A DNA stretch of 64,000 nt from the NCBI GenBank assembly GCA_902805475.1, contig CADCSX010000008.1:248001-312000 (forward strand), written 5' to 3'. The notes beneath the pieces were generated by a model. That model was not told the origin of the DNA, made no database searches, and was given only the letters and a program-made list of their open reading frames with translations. Both the position numbers and the translations under genes were made by a program. The stretch is from Entonaema liquescens (lineage: Eukaryota > Ascomycota > Sordariomycetes > Xylariales > Xylariaceae). Positions 1-12,170 of the stretch are shown piece by piece. How positions within the stretch are numbered: position 1 is the stretch's first letter; the number at the start of each line of letters is the position of its first letter.

Positions 1-353
1 ATAAGGCGACAAGATGGAGTAGAAGATTGGGAACGACAAGGATTGGGAAAAAAAGTATCTCTCATCAGCTGAAAGATACAAAATCCCAATCCACCTTTTA
101 AATATAAAATAATTACGGTGAGCAACTTTTGAAGCTCGGGAAATGGAAAAGCGAACGTCCGACGTCGACAATGACGACGATTAAAGGAGAGGAAGTTGAA
201 GAGGGTGGAGTTTGGAGCAAGGAGTAAAGGAACAATAGAGTAGGTTGGTTAGAAGCGACGGTGAGAGGGATTGAACGTGTTCGCGTCCCTGACCCAAGTT
301 GCAAGTGACAGTGTAGCGAAATCTGGAATTGAAATTGGCTAGGATGGTCTGTA

Positions 354-384
354 AATGCTAGGATGGCTAGGATGGCTAGGATGC
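354..384. repeat. GCTAGGATG tandem repeat
   Basis: The 9-bp unit GCTAGGATG recurs three times almost head to tail, with diverged copies just upstream (from about 339) and downstream. No gene is associated with it. Confidence 0.7.
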
Positions 385-1005
385 TTGAAAGGGCTGGGAT
401 GGAGCTAGACGGCGGATGGAACGGGGACGGGGTGGTGACAGTGGATTGGTGGATTGGTGGATTGATGGGATCCGATTTTATTATGTATTACTGGTACCTG
501 GGAGCTGCTGGGAAGCTGGGAAGCTGAGAAGCTGGGAAGCTGGGTTGGATATCTACATGTAGTTGGTAGCTGGTAGTTGGTCGGGGCTTCTCTCTCTCTC
601 TCTCATGACAAGACACTATGGCACCACGGTACGACCCTTTTTTTTTTTTTTTTACTTTTCGTGCCTCTAAGCCTAGGTAGGCTTTTTCTACCATAGTACT
701 ATGGCTTCTTAAGGGTAAGGCTTGATTGGCAGGGCTGGACCCCCCTTGTTTAAAGTGGCTTCTAATAGGGCTGCAAAAGCCTCCTCCATGTGTTACAGAC
801 GATAATTACTTTAACTACCTTTCTAACCATCTAATTATCGGAATCACGAATCAAGATGTATACTTAGCCTATGGTGGTGAAGGCGATGATGGTGGCAATT
901 ATTTGGGGGCTCGAAAGAAGGCATTCTTTTCCCACCTAAACTCTTCAAGTTGGCAGGTTGGGGGCGTAATAATATTAAGTCCTATATAAGTGTGGAGAAT
1001 GTTTC

Positions 1006-1038
1006 TGCTGCTGGTCTGCTGCTGGTCTGCTGCTGGTC
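1006..1038. repeat. TGCTGCTGGTC tandem repeat, three copies
   Basis: Three consecutive 11-bp units TGCTGCTGGTC are visible. Eleven is not a multiple of three, so this is not a coding repeat. It appears to be an ordinary minisatellite in non-coding DNA. Confidence 0.7.
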
Positions 1039-2126
1039 CGCGGCTTGGGTGGCTGTGTTAGCTGAATGTCTCTTCTCATTGCTTCCATTCCAACCAATCA
1101 AAACCTATATCGCCAATGATAATAGCTATGAAGATTTGGTAGGGCGAAGGATTGTCCCCCCCTGTCTACACGTGCAAACGCGGCCGACGTTCAAATATCC
1201 TGCTGGTGTTGATATTACGGTAAGCTTGATAGTTAAGAGTGATACTCTCCTGTTGGCCATATCAACGATATATAGGTAGTGATGTAAATAGTCAGACTAT
1301 GTAGGACTGACACAGACCACATGTTCGTCTTCTAGGAAACAAGAATCCCATTAATACCCCTACCCTCTACTAGCTTTTCATTTTGGCAGTACATCAATGC
1401 TCAAGTTTATGTAGTAAGGTAGCATTGCTAAATAAGTCGAATGAATACGGAGCGGCAAGTGGGGGATGGTAAGGTAGGATAGTAACACATCGCGTGTTTC
1501 TATCGTCAATAGATAACAATAGCTCATTGCTTGACAGAGTAAGGTATTCAAGATAGGTAACCAAGGCGTGTTACACAACGGCGCGGATACGTCAACGGCG
1601 CCTGGCATTTTAGTTGACTGACCGCTTTTAAAATCGAGGTACACAATATAGGATCTTCACAGTTCCAAGCATCTATTCGACAGCGAGGATGTGAGAGCTT
1701 CCTGACAAATTCCATTAAATATTCCCATGTATAAGAAAGGACTCATTCAGAGTATTGGCAGTAGAAACCAGTAATCAAAATCATTTTCATATTATAGCAT
1801 ATTAGATCGAATTACCGCCATCCTTCGACTAAATTCATGCTCCAATAAATCGTACAACCTACCCACCGCCGCCTGAATTCCTTTACTCAATCCGAATGAG
1901 AAATGCGTATACCCGCGAGATGAATTAGTACACTACAGATAAAAAAGCACCGAGCTGAAATATACGAATGGCAGGGAAACAATGCCTCCGCCCCTCATGG
2001 AAGAACCCTCTTCACCCTCTGTATTCGTCATTTTGCTTAGCCAGAATGTCGTGCCGCAACTCAATGCCGGTGTTTTCATACGCCCTTCCTAGTCGAAGGA
2101 TAAAACACGAAGAAAAAGTGGCAATG

Positions 2127-5100
2127 CTATTGGAAAAAGCCCTTGTCGCCCGTTCCACGAAGCTTATTCTTGCCCTTATTGAATAATTTCATGCCCGATT
2201 TCATACCCTTATTGCCAAACGCCCCTGCGGCCTGTAAGAGTTCCTTACTCTTCGTGCCAACTTGCCCACCAGATGAGCCAAAATTGTTTGTACCTTGCCC
2301 CGTGAACATATGTTGTAGATTATTACTTGCAGCTCTCCCACGCTGTGCTGGTGTATCGGGGATACTGGCATTCGAGTGTGGTTGGTGGTATGGTTGGGAT
2401 GCAGACTGGATACCCGAAGGAGACATTCGTCCCCCCGCCGACATTATTGAAGTTGTTCCGTGCTCCGGCTGGCTTTGCATGTGCAAAATCCAATTTGACA
2501 AGCCGGAATCCATCGAATAGAATTGGGCTCGAGTCTCATCCAACTTTTGTATTCTATGTTCAATCGACACGATGTTGAGGATTTCTCTGAATGCCATAAT
2601 CTTTGGTTGCGGAGACGGTTGGGTTATAAAGGCTGGTTGAAGGGCAGGTATTGGCTCATTTGTAAACTCTATAGACTGTGCTAGGGCAGGATGCTGTTCA
2701 TTTGAGGACGTGTTCGATGATGATTGAACTAGAACTTGTTCTTTCTCATCCGCCAAGGATAAACGCGCTGCTTCAAGGGCTGTAGATGGGGCTCTAGGGC
2801 CATTATCCGTTACTAGTGAAACGGGTGAGGGTGAATCAAGACCGGTTATTGATAGATCTCCGGGGGCACGACTGCTAACATCAGAAACTTGATGAGATAT
2901 AGTGGTACGGCTTTCTGTTTGGACTTGTAGAGCGCCGGGAGGAGTAGCACCCGCATCCGGCTCCGTGGCTTGGGAAGGCTTATACTCGCTTCGATCAATG
3001 TTGGCAGAATCGTCGGGAGCTGTTGTTACGCTTGGAGTCGCCGCGGCGGGATTAGGCGTACCCTTCTCTGGATTATTTTCCCAGGAGAACCTTTTTTGAT
3101 GAGGAGGTGCAACTCCTTGCTCCGGACTTCGACGTGGACTTAAAGGAGGGATATCCGGAAAGGTATTCCCCTTTTGTAAATCCAGTCCGAGTTCAGTCTC
3201 GGTTTCGCCAACTCCATAACTACCTGTTGCCTTCGGTCCCTGTTTAAGAAGCAAACCCGTCTCTTGGAGAGATTTATCCTCCACTGGCGCTAGGTAATCA
3301 TCGTAGACACCAGATAAATAGGTACTCTCCCGGGTTAGCCCGCCTTGAGCTGGATCGTTAGATGCGCTCAGGATTGTACTCGCGTCGGGTGTGGTGGCTG
3401 GACTGGCGTTCAGAGACTTGATTATCTCTTCTCTTAACTTATCGCTCTCTTTGTCGGGAGATGCAGTATCAACAGTGCTCATAGTAGATTTTCGTATTGT
3501 AGGCGTCACGAGTTCTGCTGGATTGATGATAGATCGACGGGGGTTCAACGGTGCTGTAGGAGCGAAATTAGATCCGATCGTCGCATTCTGATGAGCAGAA
3601 GACGCCTGAACGGGGGAATCCCTATATTGTAACGCCGGCAGTCCCATGTCGGTTGCTCCGGAAGCCTCACGCTTGTCTGGTGAAGCAGTATTGGACGATG
3701 AAGCGAGATGATTATCTGTCTTTAAAGGTGGAAGAGACGGAGGCATCGGGTGATAACCGGGTCCAGCAGCGATTACTTTTGAAGCTACGTTTTCGTCATG
3801 TTTTCCAGTTGCATTATTAAACTCGTCTTGAGATGTCCGCATGGACTTATTTTCCACCGTTGTATCCAGTTCATCATAGTTTGACGGCAGCTGTCGGACA
3901 GTCGTGGTTGGTTCGAGGTCAGCAGGCTCTGCGTGTCTGATGTTCATTGGAGGCACATTAGCATTTGAGATGCTGCCCAAAGAAGCCGAGCCAGATCCCT
4001 CGATCTTCTCTGTGGGCGTTAGTTGTCCCGAGCCAACGCTGATAGTTTCAGACACCCATGTCCCAGGAAGTTGGGGCCTAGATGTTGCAGATTGGTGGGA
4101 TGTATTCACAGGGTCACTCTTATTCGGTTCTAAATCAGCATCGAGCGGCGGCATGATGATTTGGGGATTTGGTTCGAGCCTTGGTCCCGTTAAGGTACTT
4201 GAGGGATTCTTTCCTTCAGGAATCCCAAAGGTATCACGCCGTTCGATATCCAGTCTAGCCAATGGACCTGATGCATTCCCTGTCCCATCTGACTCTTGAG
4301 CATCCGTAATTGTCGATAAAGCCAAACGTGCTTGGGGATTATAATTTCCAGAAGTCGTGAAAAATCATCCCCGAACCCAGACAGACGTGCTAAGTCCGGT
4401 AACTTGGGACTGGTGGAAAGCCTCCGCTGGTTCTTAAGTTCTCCCTCAGGTTCAAGCGTATTATTCCGACCATACCTCCCTTCTGCACTAAGCCCACCCG
4501 ACTCTGTAAATCTACCATCTTTCCCCTTGTCTTCATCCGCCCTGTTATAAAGGTCCGAAGGTCTACCTATATTCGAAGGTTTCGTGGGCGATGTAGTTCT
4601 TTGCGCCCATGGTCGCTCACTTGATATGGATCCTGGTCGAGAACTCGACTCCGCTGAGTCTTGACCAGCAGATGCGGTAGTGTCGGCTACGCGAGGTCCT
4701 GAATCCACTCCTGTCTGTATGTGTAAAGATGGCGGGCCGTTGAGGTCTCTTGCCCCGAATGGGCCGGGTCTGTTCGATGAGTTGATCACGCCGACCGAAG
4801 ATTGAGAGAACGATCTCGGTTGCTGGGTGTTTGCTTGTTGCCGTAACGCAACGACCCTAGGTGGCGCAGGCTCGGGTTCTGGCTCGGGTTCGCCATATTC
4901 GTCCTCGTATTCATTACCCCAATCATCGCCGTCGTAGCTCTGAACCTTAGCTTCTACCCATTTTCTAGTTTTCGTTCGGTTTACATTCGCCTTATACGCA
5001 TTAGGAGTAGAAGGCGTCCTATGTAGGAAATATAGGTGTCAGTAGCGAATTAAATAGGTAAGATAGCTATATGAAAGGAGACCCTGAGGTACGGTAGATA

Positions 5101-5219
5101 TATAGGTAGCTAGCTATATAGATAGGTAAACTATGAGCAATTACAACGAGAGCGTGAACTCACATTGGGGAGAACGGGCTGTTGCTCCGGACGATATTAT
5201 TGTACGACCCTTCATTCAT
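2127..5219 (-). CDS. Conserved Pezizomycotina disordered protein (apparent single-base frameshift)
   Basis: Long Ser/Pro/Thr-rich, mostly disordered protein of about 970 residues. The short first exon (5219-5164) begins MNEGSYNNIV. A 145-bp GT-AG intron (5163-5019) joins it to TPNAYKANVNRTKTRKWVEA and a YDGDDWG segment, a basic-then-acidic start that I recall from uncharacterised Pezizomycotina proteins. A conserved-looking C-terminal helix region (EHRIQKLDETRAQFYSMD) is followed by a basic Gly/Lys-rich tail (FNKGKNKLRG). The frame breaks once, at the A run 4360-4364 on the plus strand: the upstream frame ends after LSGFGDDF, while one more T on the coding strand would give GFGDDFFTTSGNYNP and continue to the stop. 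No splice pair explains this shift. No catalytic domain is visible and I do not know the function; a scaffold role is only a guess. Confidence 0.72.
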
Positions 5220-6834
5220 GGTAGCAACTCGAAAAATATCTTGTAAACTACCGCGACATCTAGGATAAATGGAGAAATCAAGATCTTAGATTCCCTAGAG
5301 GATAAAATAGAAAACGAAGCACGCAAGAATAAGCCTAACGTATTCAGCGGCGTCGCAAACAAGATAAATATTCAATCCGCGCCGTGATCAAACTCAGAGG
5401 GTGCTAGGAAACCCGTGTTGACGTAAGTGTTAAGAAAGGTATCACAGAATTAACAGGCGGGATAGATGGTATGTGGTCGGATGCGGGCGAAGAGGCGAAT
5501 CGCTGTCGTAAATTGAATACAGGCGGAGCGGGAAGACGTATAAGAGGGGGCCCTGTATAGTGTAGGTACAAGGATCGTGTGATGATCGATATCGGGGATT
5601 CGATACTACAATAGGTTCAATAGGTTTAAATATTTACGGTAGAAAAGACTGAAGCTCGCCTGCGACGAACTTGCGAAGTCTAGGGAGGAAGATGTAATGT
5701 TGAAGAAAAATAATAAGATGTTTGGTTGAAAATCAGTTGGTAGGGATGACGATAGTTTGGATAATTCGGCGCCAAAGAAAATACAAAGATAGAAGTACCT
5801 AACCTAACCTACTGCCCTGCACCTACCAATGTCGGTAACTACCCTGTAGGCATTAGGTTGGCTCGTACTGAACATCCAGACATTGCGATCCGCCGTAGGT
5901 ACCCAACTTTGAAAATACATACGCGGGTACATACATATATGTTTGTACCTTAGGTACCTAATTCATTGTATCAAACATTTTATTTGTAGGTATATACGTA
6001 ATCCCGCGGTGGATGAGCTCGGGCACATGCCCTCCACTACCAGCATCCACCCGGACCCCTACCAAGGCGCTAAGACTTTCAATGGGGGTACATACTCGTA
6101 TTTCATGTACTGCGTAAACGAGATACCGTATTAATGTTAGGTAGGTAATTATCCTGCACAACATAGCCACAATCAACTATGGGAACTAACATAACCCGGT
6201 ACAAATACCACTATTAACGCTGAAGCACGCGCTTTTCATACACGATTCCTGAATCCTACCCTACTATCATTTAAAAACCTGAATAGGTATATTCCATAGC
6301 TAATCCCGTTGGGGTTAAAGTCAACTGGTGTTTATATTCGTACGATTTCATCCACTTATAGACAAGCCATTGTGGAGTATAAGACCTATCTAGGTATTCT
6401 AAAACAATATAAATCCTATAGGACGGCAACAGCGACATTAGTTATTACCTTGTAGGTTTCCCTGAAGCTTAAATGTAACTTGTAGAGTCTAGCGCACCCC
6501 TTCAATCCTAAATCATATTCGTTATTCACATATGACATGTCTAAGACAATAATGACTTACCCAACTGTGTGTATGTCCATATGTCAGGTACTAAGCGAGT
6601 AGCGAGGTCTAGGTCATCCCCTATAAACCTGCTTATAATCAGGATTTGTTCTATGACTTGAACTGCTTTATGTCTCCTTATTTAAGTATTTCTATAAGCA
6701 CTACTCTGCTCCAATCAGGTAGATACATACCACAACCAGTACACTTCATGGGTGAAAAAGAACTGCAGATTCATGAGTCAACCAAAATATTATACCCAGA
6801 GCCCATGTCAGGGCTATTGGTATATCAATTAATA
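5220..6834. other. Intergenic, promoter of the disordered-protein gene
   Basis: Lies upstream of the gene starting at 5219 and downstream of the kinase gene ending at 6835, both on the minus strand. It is rich in TAGGTA/TACCTA motifs. I see no gene; the overlapping short frames near 5943-6176 lack coding character. Confidence 0.6.
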
Positions 6835-8849
6835 TTAAAATTGGCTCGAAGAAGCCCTAGCTATGTTTTCGCATTTGCGTAGAACCTCTTCAATCGCCTC
6901 ATTCACTTGCTGGCTGGACCATCTGGTTTTCGAATCAGGGCGAACCATTGCTTTCGCTAGTATAACTACCTCTTCAATAATTTCAGAAGGGTAGCCCTCA
7001 CATTGTAAGTCTTTTTCGAGGCTTATCGGTACATGGCCCATTTGCAGCCTCTTAAGCATGTCGACTCGTTCCATAGCCGTAGTACAGGGACATGTCATTT
7101 CGATAAAAACAACCCCCAGGGCGAAGATATCAACTTTTTCATTGTCGGCATCTTTTGACGACGGCGGCCGGTAATATGTAGTGCCGACGGGGTGATCCGA
7201 TGTTGTTGAGTTATCTTCACTCGAAATTGATAGGGGCAACTCCCCGCGCGCGAGTTGAGTCACTAGGCCGAAATCACCAATACGCGGATTGAGCCATCGC
7301 GGTGGTAGATTCTCAACCTTTGCCCGACAAGAATTGCACGTAAGGTTGCAGTATCCGCCCCTCGGCTCAGTGTCGGGTAACGAGAGGAAAATGTTGCCCG
7401 GCTTAATGTCTCGGTGTATAAAACCTTTAGTGTGTATATATTGGACCCCTGCGTGTATGGCCTGGAGGAGCCTAAGGCTAGGAACAAGATGAAAGCAATG
7501 TCTTAAGGCCTCATGTCCGCTAGCAGAAAGAGATATGTACTGAGCTAGCGTCATTGGGTATAAGGACATCTGTATGTATAAGATATGTCCGACTGCGTCA
7601 AACGTCCCTCGCTGTTCGCTCGTGTTTGTTATATTGCTCTTCCCATCTGTAAATATATCGCTGGGACTCGATAGAGAGAGACTCTCAATAGAAGCTCCAT
7701 CGGAAGTGCGCTGCTCAAACCATTGCGGTTCGCTAATCAATTGATTATCGGTCTCGCCGTTACGGCGAGATTGAGTATCTTCTGCAAAAACAACACCACC
7801 ACTTAATGACAACTCTGGCCCATCCGCTTCGTCTTGGGAGAAGGGCCGGTGATCCAATAGCAGCTGTTTTCTTTGGCCTACGTCTGCCTTCTTGCTAGAA
7901 TCTAGCCTGTGGGTTAGCGATTATCGCCCTGTCCAAAAAAGACCCAGCTGCGTAGACAGTATACATTTGTATGGTCAACAGGGTAAATAGGGGTCAAAAA
8001 CACTAAAAATATAGACATACCGTGTACGACTTCAACTGACTGTGATTGATGAGGCTCCTCAAGCCAGGTAGCATGGTATCGCACGATATTAGGGTGATCT
8101 AACGTGGCTAAAGCTTGTACCTCGCGTAGGATGTGCTGAAGCTCTTCCAGCCTTCCATCGCGAAACCTTCTTCCGAGTCTCGGAGACAGTTGAATCTTCT
8201 TCACAGCATAGGTCCCTTGATCCAAGGGATTAAAACACTTATACACCTTTCCGAAGCCACCTTTACCTAAAAGAGCATGCTCTTGAAAGGAGGATAGATA
8301 ATGACTTCTTGTTTGGGGTGGCTGAAAAGTCAGCTTCGAGTCATTAGCTGGATGCGGTATAAGGCTAAGCTGGGCTGTCCCAAGAACCAAATCACGCATC
8401 GCATTGGGAAGGGTAGAGGCCGGTGCTTGAGAGCTAGCAATAAGATTATCTAAGGCCGAGAGGTATTGGCGCCGAGAGTGCCTCAAGGTGTCCGAGGCGG
8501 CAAAGTCGGACATGACTCCATTCGAGGATAATGTTCGGCTTGCATCCGCGAAAAGTTGTCTCGCAAGAGGCTGGATCTCTGGGGAGTTCCTGGTATAGTT
8601 ATGTCCCGGGTTGGTGGTATTGAGCCATTCGGCAGCACGAGTACGGATATAATCTTCGAGTAAGCTAGCAAGCATCATCTTACGATGCTCCTCAACATCT
8701 TCGTTATTACCCTTGGAGTCTTGGGAGCTAGAAACAGATATCGACCTGATTTCAGAGGAGATACTAATGCTTTGAGTATCTCCTCCATCTGTTTTGACTT
8801 CGGAGTTTGATAAATCTCCTTCTTGTACTGTTTGCTCTTCGGGATCCAT
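6835..8849 (-). CDS. eIF2-alpha kinase, HRI-like
   Basis: Protein kinase of about 631 residues, exons 8849-8021 and 7901-6835, joined by a 119-bp GTATGT...CTAG intron. The first 190 residues are Ser-rich. The catalytic domain follows: glycine loop LLGKGGFGKVYKC, lysine in YAVKKIQLS, and YHATWLEE after the alphaC region. An acidic/Ser-rich insert comes before the beta5 strand (ILYIQMSLYPMTLAQYI), then HRDIKPGNIFL, GDFGLV, VGTTYYRPPS and KVDIFALGVVFIEM. The split kinase domain with these motifs is typical of eIF2alpha kinases (HRI/PEK group), which phosphorylate Ser51 of eIF2alpha to damp translation under stress. A small Cys cluster (GGYCNLTCNSC) sits between HRD and DFG. Gcn2 is unlikely because no HisRS-like or RWD region is visible. 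Catalytic residues look intact. Confidence 0.9.
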
Positions 8850-9694
8850 AGTGAGAGATCAAGTCGTGCAAGTTCATCTAAGGATTATCGTGTCCGTGCC
8901 AACACTAGGGAACCAAGGGGCGATGTCGCGGTGTATAAGAGGCAGCAGCCATTCAAATATACTAGGAGGACATGTAAGAAAATATTTGTTGGATAATAAA
9001 TTTTTCCATTCCAGATTATTCAGTAATCGCTAGTCGTCTACTTGGCCGATTGTATGATTATGAGGCTGTGAGGTGTTCTTTAAGACAATAACGGCCACGT
9101 TGTTCCATCTCTTTCTCTCTCCGTCGTCTCCAGCTCAACAATAACCCCTTAAAATAGGAAGCTTCGGGCCATCAACGCACGGATCAATTAATTTTGACGA
9201 GCAATAATCTCTTTGGTTTATTGAATTTCATGAGAGTAGATTATGAGCAGAAAAGGTTGAATGAATCACTTTTCCACTTAGAACGAAGATTAACGGGTAC
9301 CACCGTTTGTGCTAAGCCTTCAACGGTTTAGTAGGATATAGGATATAGTATATAAAGTTATGCAATTTTACGTATTATCAGTTGATTGAATTGATTGAAA
9401 TACCCTACCTATAACCCCTGAGTCTCCATAAGCTAATTGTCGCATTGACCCAATCAGTTTCCTTGACCAATACTCTTTTGGGTACATTTTTAAACATTCG
9501 CCTGTTGATTGATTCTTACACATCTAATAAATTATAGGTTGCGAAGGTGGATTCGTTCACTAAGTACCTAGGTAGTTAATCGTGCGACTCTTGTGTTGCT
9601 GAAAATTGCAGCTACTCTATATCAAGGCGTCCGGTCCCCCTTCACCCCTCGCTCAACACTAAATACGATAATCAAGACGCATGTTGCTGCTAAC
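8850..9694. other. Intergenic, kinase promoter region
   Basis: Upstream region of the kinase gene starting at 8849. No gene, RNA or clear repeat is visible. Confidence 0.5.
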
Positions 9695-10222
9695 TTAGAT
9701 GAAAGCCGCAGCAACTACTGCTATAATAGCACCACCTGCTAGTCCCACTCGAGAGACCAATTCTGCCGCGGCACCCTCCGAAGTTTTTGACGCCGCCTCA
9801 CCAGTGCTCGTAGGAGTTGGCGCGGCCTGGTCACCAAGCGTTGTGCCAAAGCTTGTAGTGATTGCCTGGAGATTTCCACTAATGCTTGCGATCGCCTCTG
9901 TGTAACTAGGGCCGTCATTTACAAAAGTAGCGCAACTCAGCGGTGTAGTTGTCTGTGTTGTTGTAGTTGGGCCTTCACAGATCGGCCAGCCATCGCAGAC
10001 AGACACATGAGGAGTGTCAATATGACCGCCAACGCAGCAGCCGCTGTATCCAGCGTCGACAACCCTCACGCCAGGACATTCTTCGATATCGCTCTACTAT
10101 GTATTAGAATAAAATTGTTAGTGGACTGTTTATATTAAAGAACTTACAATTTGGTTTGAGTCGCTTGCATGAGCGCTTGAAAACACGAGCAAGCCCAAGA
10201 CTACCCTAGACAGAATAGACAT
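9695..10222 (-). CDS. Small Cys-rich secreted protein, probable GPI anchor
   Basis: Two exons, 10222-10148 and 10093-9695, with a 54-bp intron (GTAAGT...TAG), giving about 157 residues. Exon 1 encodes a signal peptide (MSILSRVVLGLLVFSSAHA). The mature part has seven cysteines in motifs ECPG, SGCCVGG, VCDGWPICEG and LSCATF, then a Thr-rich stretch (TTTTQTTT) and a hydrophobic C-terminus (VGLAGGAIIAVVAAAFI) preceded by small residues, as expected for GPI attachment. It therefore likely acts at the cell surface or wall. I do not recognise a family; it is not a canonical eight-Cys CFEM domain. It lies about 70 bp from hAT-like element 1, upstream of its start. Confidence 0.75.
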
Positions 10223-10295
10223 ATTCGAATTGAGAAGGCTGGTCGACTAGATAAATGTTTGAGATCGAAGGACGTTAAATCTTTGTCCAAAGAAG

Positions 10296-10303
10296 ATTAT
10301 TAA
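10296..10303. repeat. Target-site duplication, left, element 1
   Basis: ATTATTAA directly abuts the left inverted repeat and matches 11099-11106 exactly. Confidence 0.85.
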
Positions 10304-11098
10304 GAGTGATGCTATTTCAAGATTACCTTGCCGGACCTACAATGCAGATTACTTGGAATTACAACTGCTAGCAGTTGCGTATAAATATTATTGTAAATTA
10401 ACAACCTTATAATTTTACTTTATTACTTTAAATTAAATTTAATATTTTTTAATTATAATAATAAATATTTAAATATATTTTAAAATATTTTCATTATTTA
10501 AATTTTAGTTAATTAATTAATATTAATTTTAAAAAAATGCGATCGTATTTTATAAAGTTATTTTAAAAATAATTTATAATTAAAAAATAATAATTTATAA
10601 ATAAAAATTAATAATTTGTAAATAAAATTATATTAATTTATAAATAAAAATATTTTTATATTATTTTTTTACGATATTAATGTTTTTAATAAAAGTTATT
10701 TATATAAATTTAATCGGCGTAATTAAACGCGTTTAATAATATCATTTTCGTAAATATATTATGTAAATTAAATAAAATATTATTAAATAACATAATAATG
10801 TTACGCATATTATTAATAATATTAAATATTTAAATATAATTAGTTTTTTATATAAATACAAGTTTAAAACAAAATTTAATATCATTTATAGCATTTACTT
10901 TTATCCTTTTTAAGTATAAAAAGATAAAAACGTAGCGTTTTGGTAATGTTTACTTTTCATTGTTTATATCGTGAGATTTAAGAGGGTTGTGGAGCCATGT
11001 CATTTTACTAATAATTTTAGTTGCCAGTCACTTACAAGTGTTCGGTGGGGTAATCTGCATTGTAGGCCCGGCAAGGTAATCTTGAAATAGCATCACTC
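10304..11098. mobile_element. hAT-like non-autonomous DNA transposon, element 1 (795 bp)
   Basis: The ends are inverted repeats of about 49 bp, starting GAGTGATGCTATTTCAAG and differing by a single A/C-type transition (ACCTACA versus GCCTACA). They are flanked by a perfect 8-bp direct repeat, ATTATTAA, at 10296-10303 and 11099-11106. An 8-bp target duplication is characteristic of the hAT superfamily. The interior is extremely AT-rich and has no reading frame, as expected of a RIP-mutated deletion derivative. It shares end sequence and internal ATTTATAAATAAA-type repeats with element 2 at 22450-23363. Confidence 0.88.
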
Positions 11099-11106
11099 AT
11101 TATTAA
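11099..11106. repeat. Target-site duplication, right, element 1
   Basis: ATTATTAA directly abuts the right inverted repeat and matches 10296-10303 exactly. Confidence 0.85.
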
Positions 11107-12170
11107 TATATGTTGGTTGAGGGTCAACTACAATATAAAATCTAATACGCGCAATCCATCCCTTATATATTCGCCCAGACGCATTTGATAACTTAGTTCA
11201 TGTATCACTCTTTATTAGGATTTATCTTGCGATCCAAATTGTCATATTATATACCATGCCATGGAAACTCTTTCCCCGGGCTGCATCATATTACTTCACT
11301 CACTCAGTCGCATTATCATGCCTTATTCGGGGGTTTGCCCTCATTAATGTTGGCCTAGCGGTCAAGTCGAAATCCTTATTTAACAAAATCCTATTGCAAT
11401 GATTGGTGAATGATATATTGTTTAATTTATATTGCTTCTGCAATGAGGCTCTTATGACTAGGATATGCATAAAAGTCTTTCATATGAGCTGTCCCTGACC
11501 TGATAGTTTGGGTAGCTAAGCGAGTGGTCAAGGGGCTGGTTCGAGATCAAATATAAGGTATCCTGGTGAGAGCGGAGATATAAGGCGGACTCTTGCCGTC
11601 TATAAAGATGCTCACTTGGCTAATTCGGTCATATACCTATGCATATAGTGTACCTATGTTTTCCTTGCATCGATTTATATTTCTTTTTTCCGTAATGGGC
11701 AAAGACGAAGCATTCGATCATACTGGAATTTCCTGCTTGGAAGCAACTAGATAGCAAAAACTATTATCATTTCTGGTAATTAGCGGTTCGTTTCAAGAAA
11801 GTGTTCATACTCGTACCTACTCGTACAATACGGGACTAGTAATACAATGCTGGGATCAGGTAAAGACATTTATATACCATGTTTGGGTTCACATATTTGC
11901 TTAGCTTATTCATTCATTTATCTATCTCCGCGTGGGATATCTGTGTTGACCACGTGGCTTGACCTTGTGTTTACTACCTATGGTAGAAATCCTCCTAACC
12001 TATACGGATAGCAGTCTAGTACCTATCAACACAGGAGATGACGTCTTTACAATTCATTTGTTAAAGCAATCCCACTGGGACTTCGCGGTGTCTTTTACCG
12101 ACCCCGTAAGGTATGCTGAGGTAGATATCTACTCGGTTGAGGGGTTTACTCGGCCAGCTCACTCTATTTT
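11107..12170. other. Intergenic, no feature seen
   Basis: Lies between element 1 and the 3' end of the UBC/F-box gene. I see no gene, RNA or repeat of note. Confidence 0.5.

Larger units (their letters stand above)
1..2126. other. Gene-free stretch at left edge, low-complexity tracts
   Basis: I see no convincing gene here. Short reading frames exist but lack codon bias, domains or splice structure. It holds several simple repeats: GCTAGGATG-like units near 339-384, a GATTGGTG repeat near 443-465, a TC run near 587-604, about 16 T near 638-653, and three copies of TGCTGCTGGTC near 1006-1038. The right part is the downstream region of the gene that ends at 2127. Confidence 0.6.

Noticed and set aside
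726..1279. Two overlapping open frames of about 87 and 109 codons near the left edge
   Set aside because: They span simple repeats, lack domains and codon bias, and overlap each other in different frames.
4330..4400. Programmed ribosomal -1 frameshift at the T run in the disordered-protein gene
   Set aside because: A P-site slip on TTT is conceivable, but three other genes show the same one-base-short pattern, which points to sequence error.
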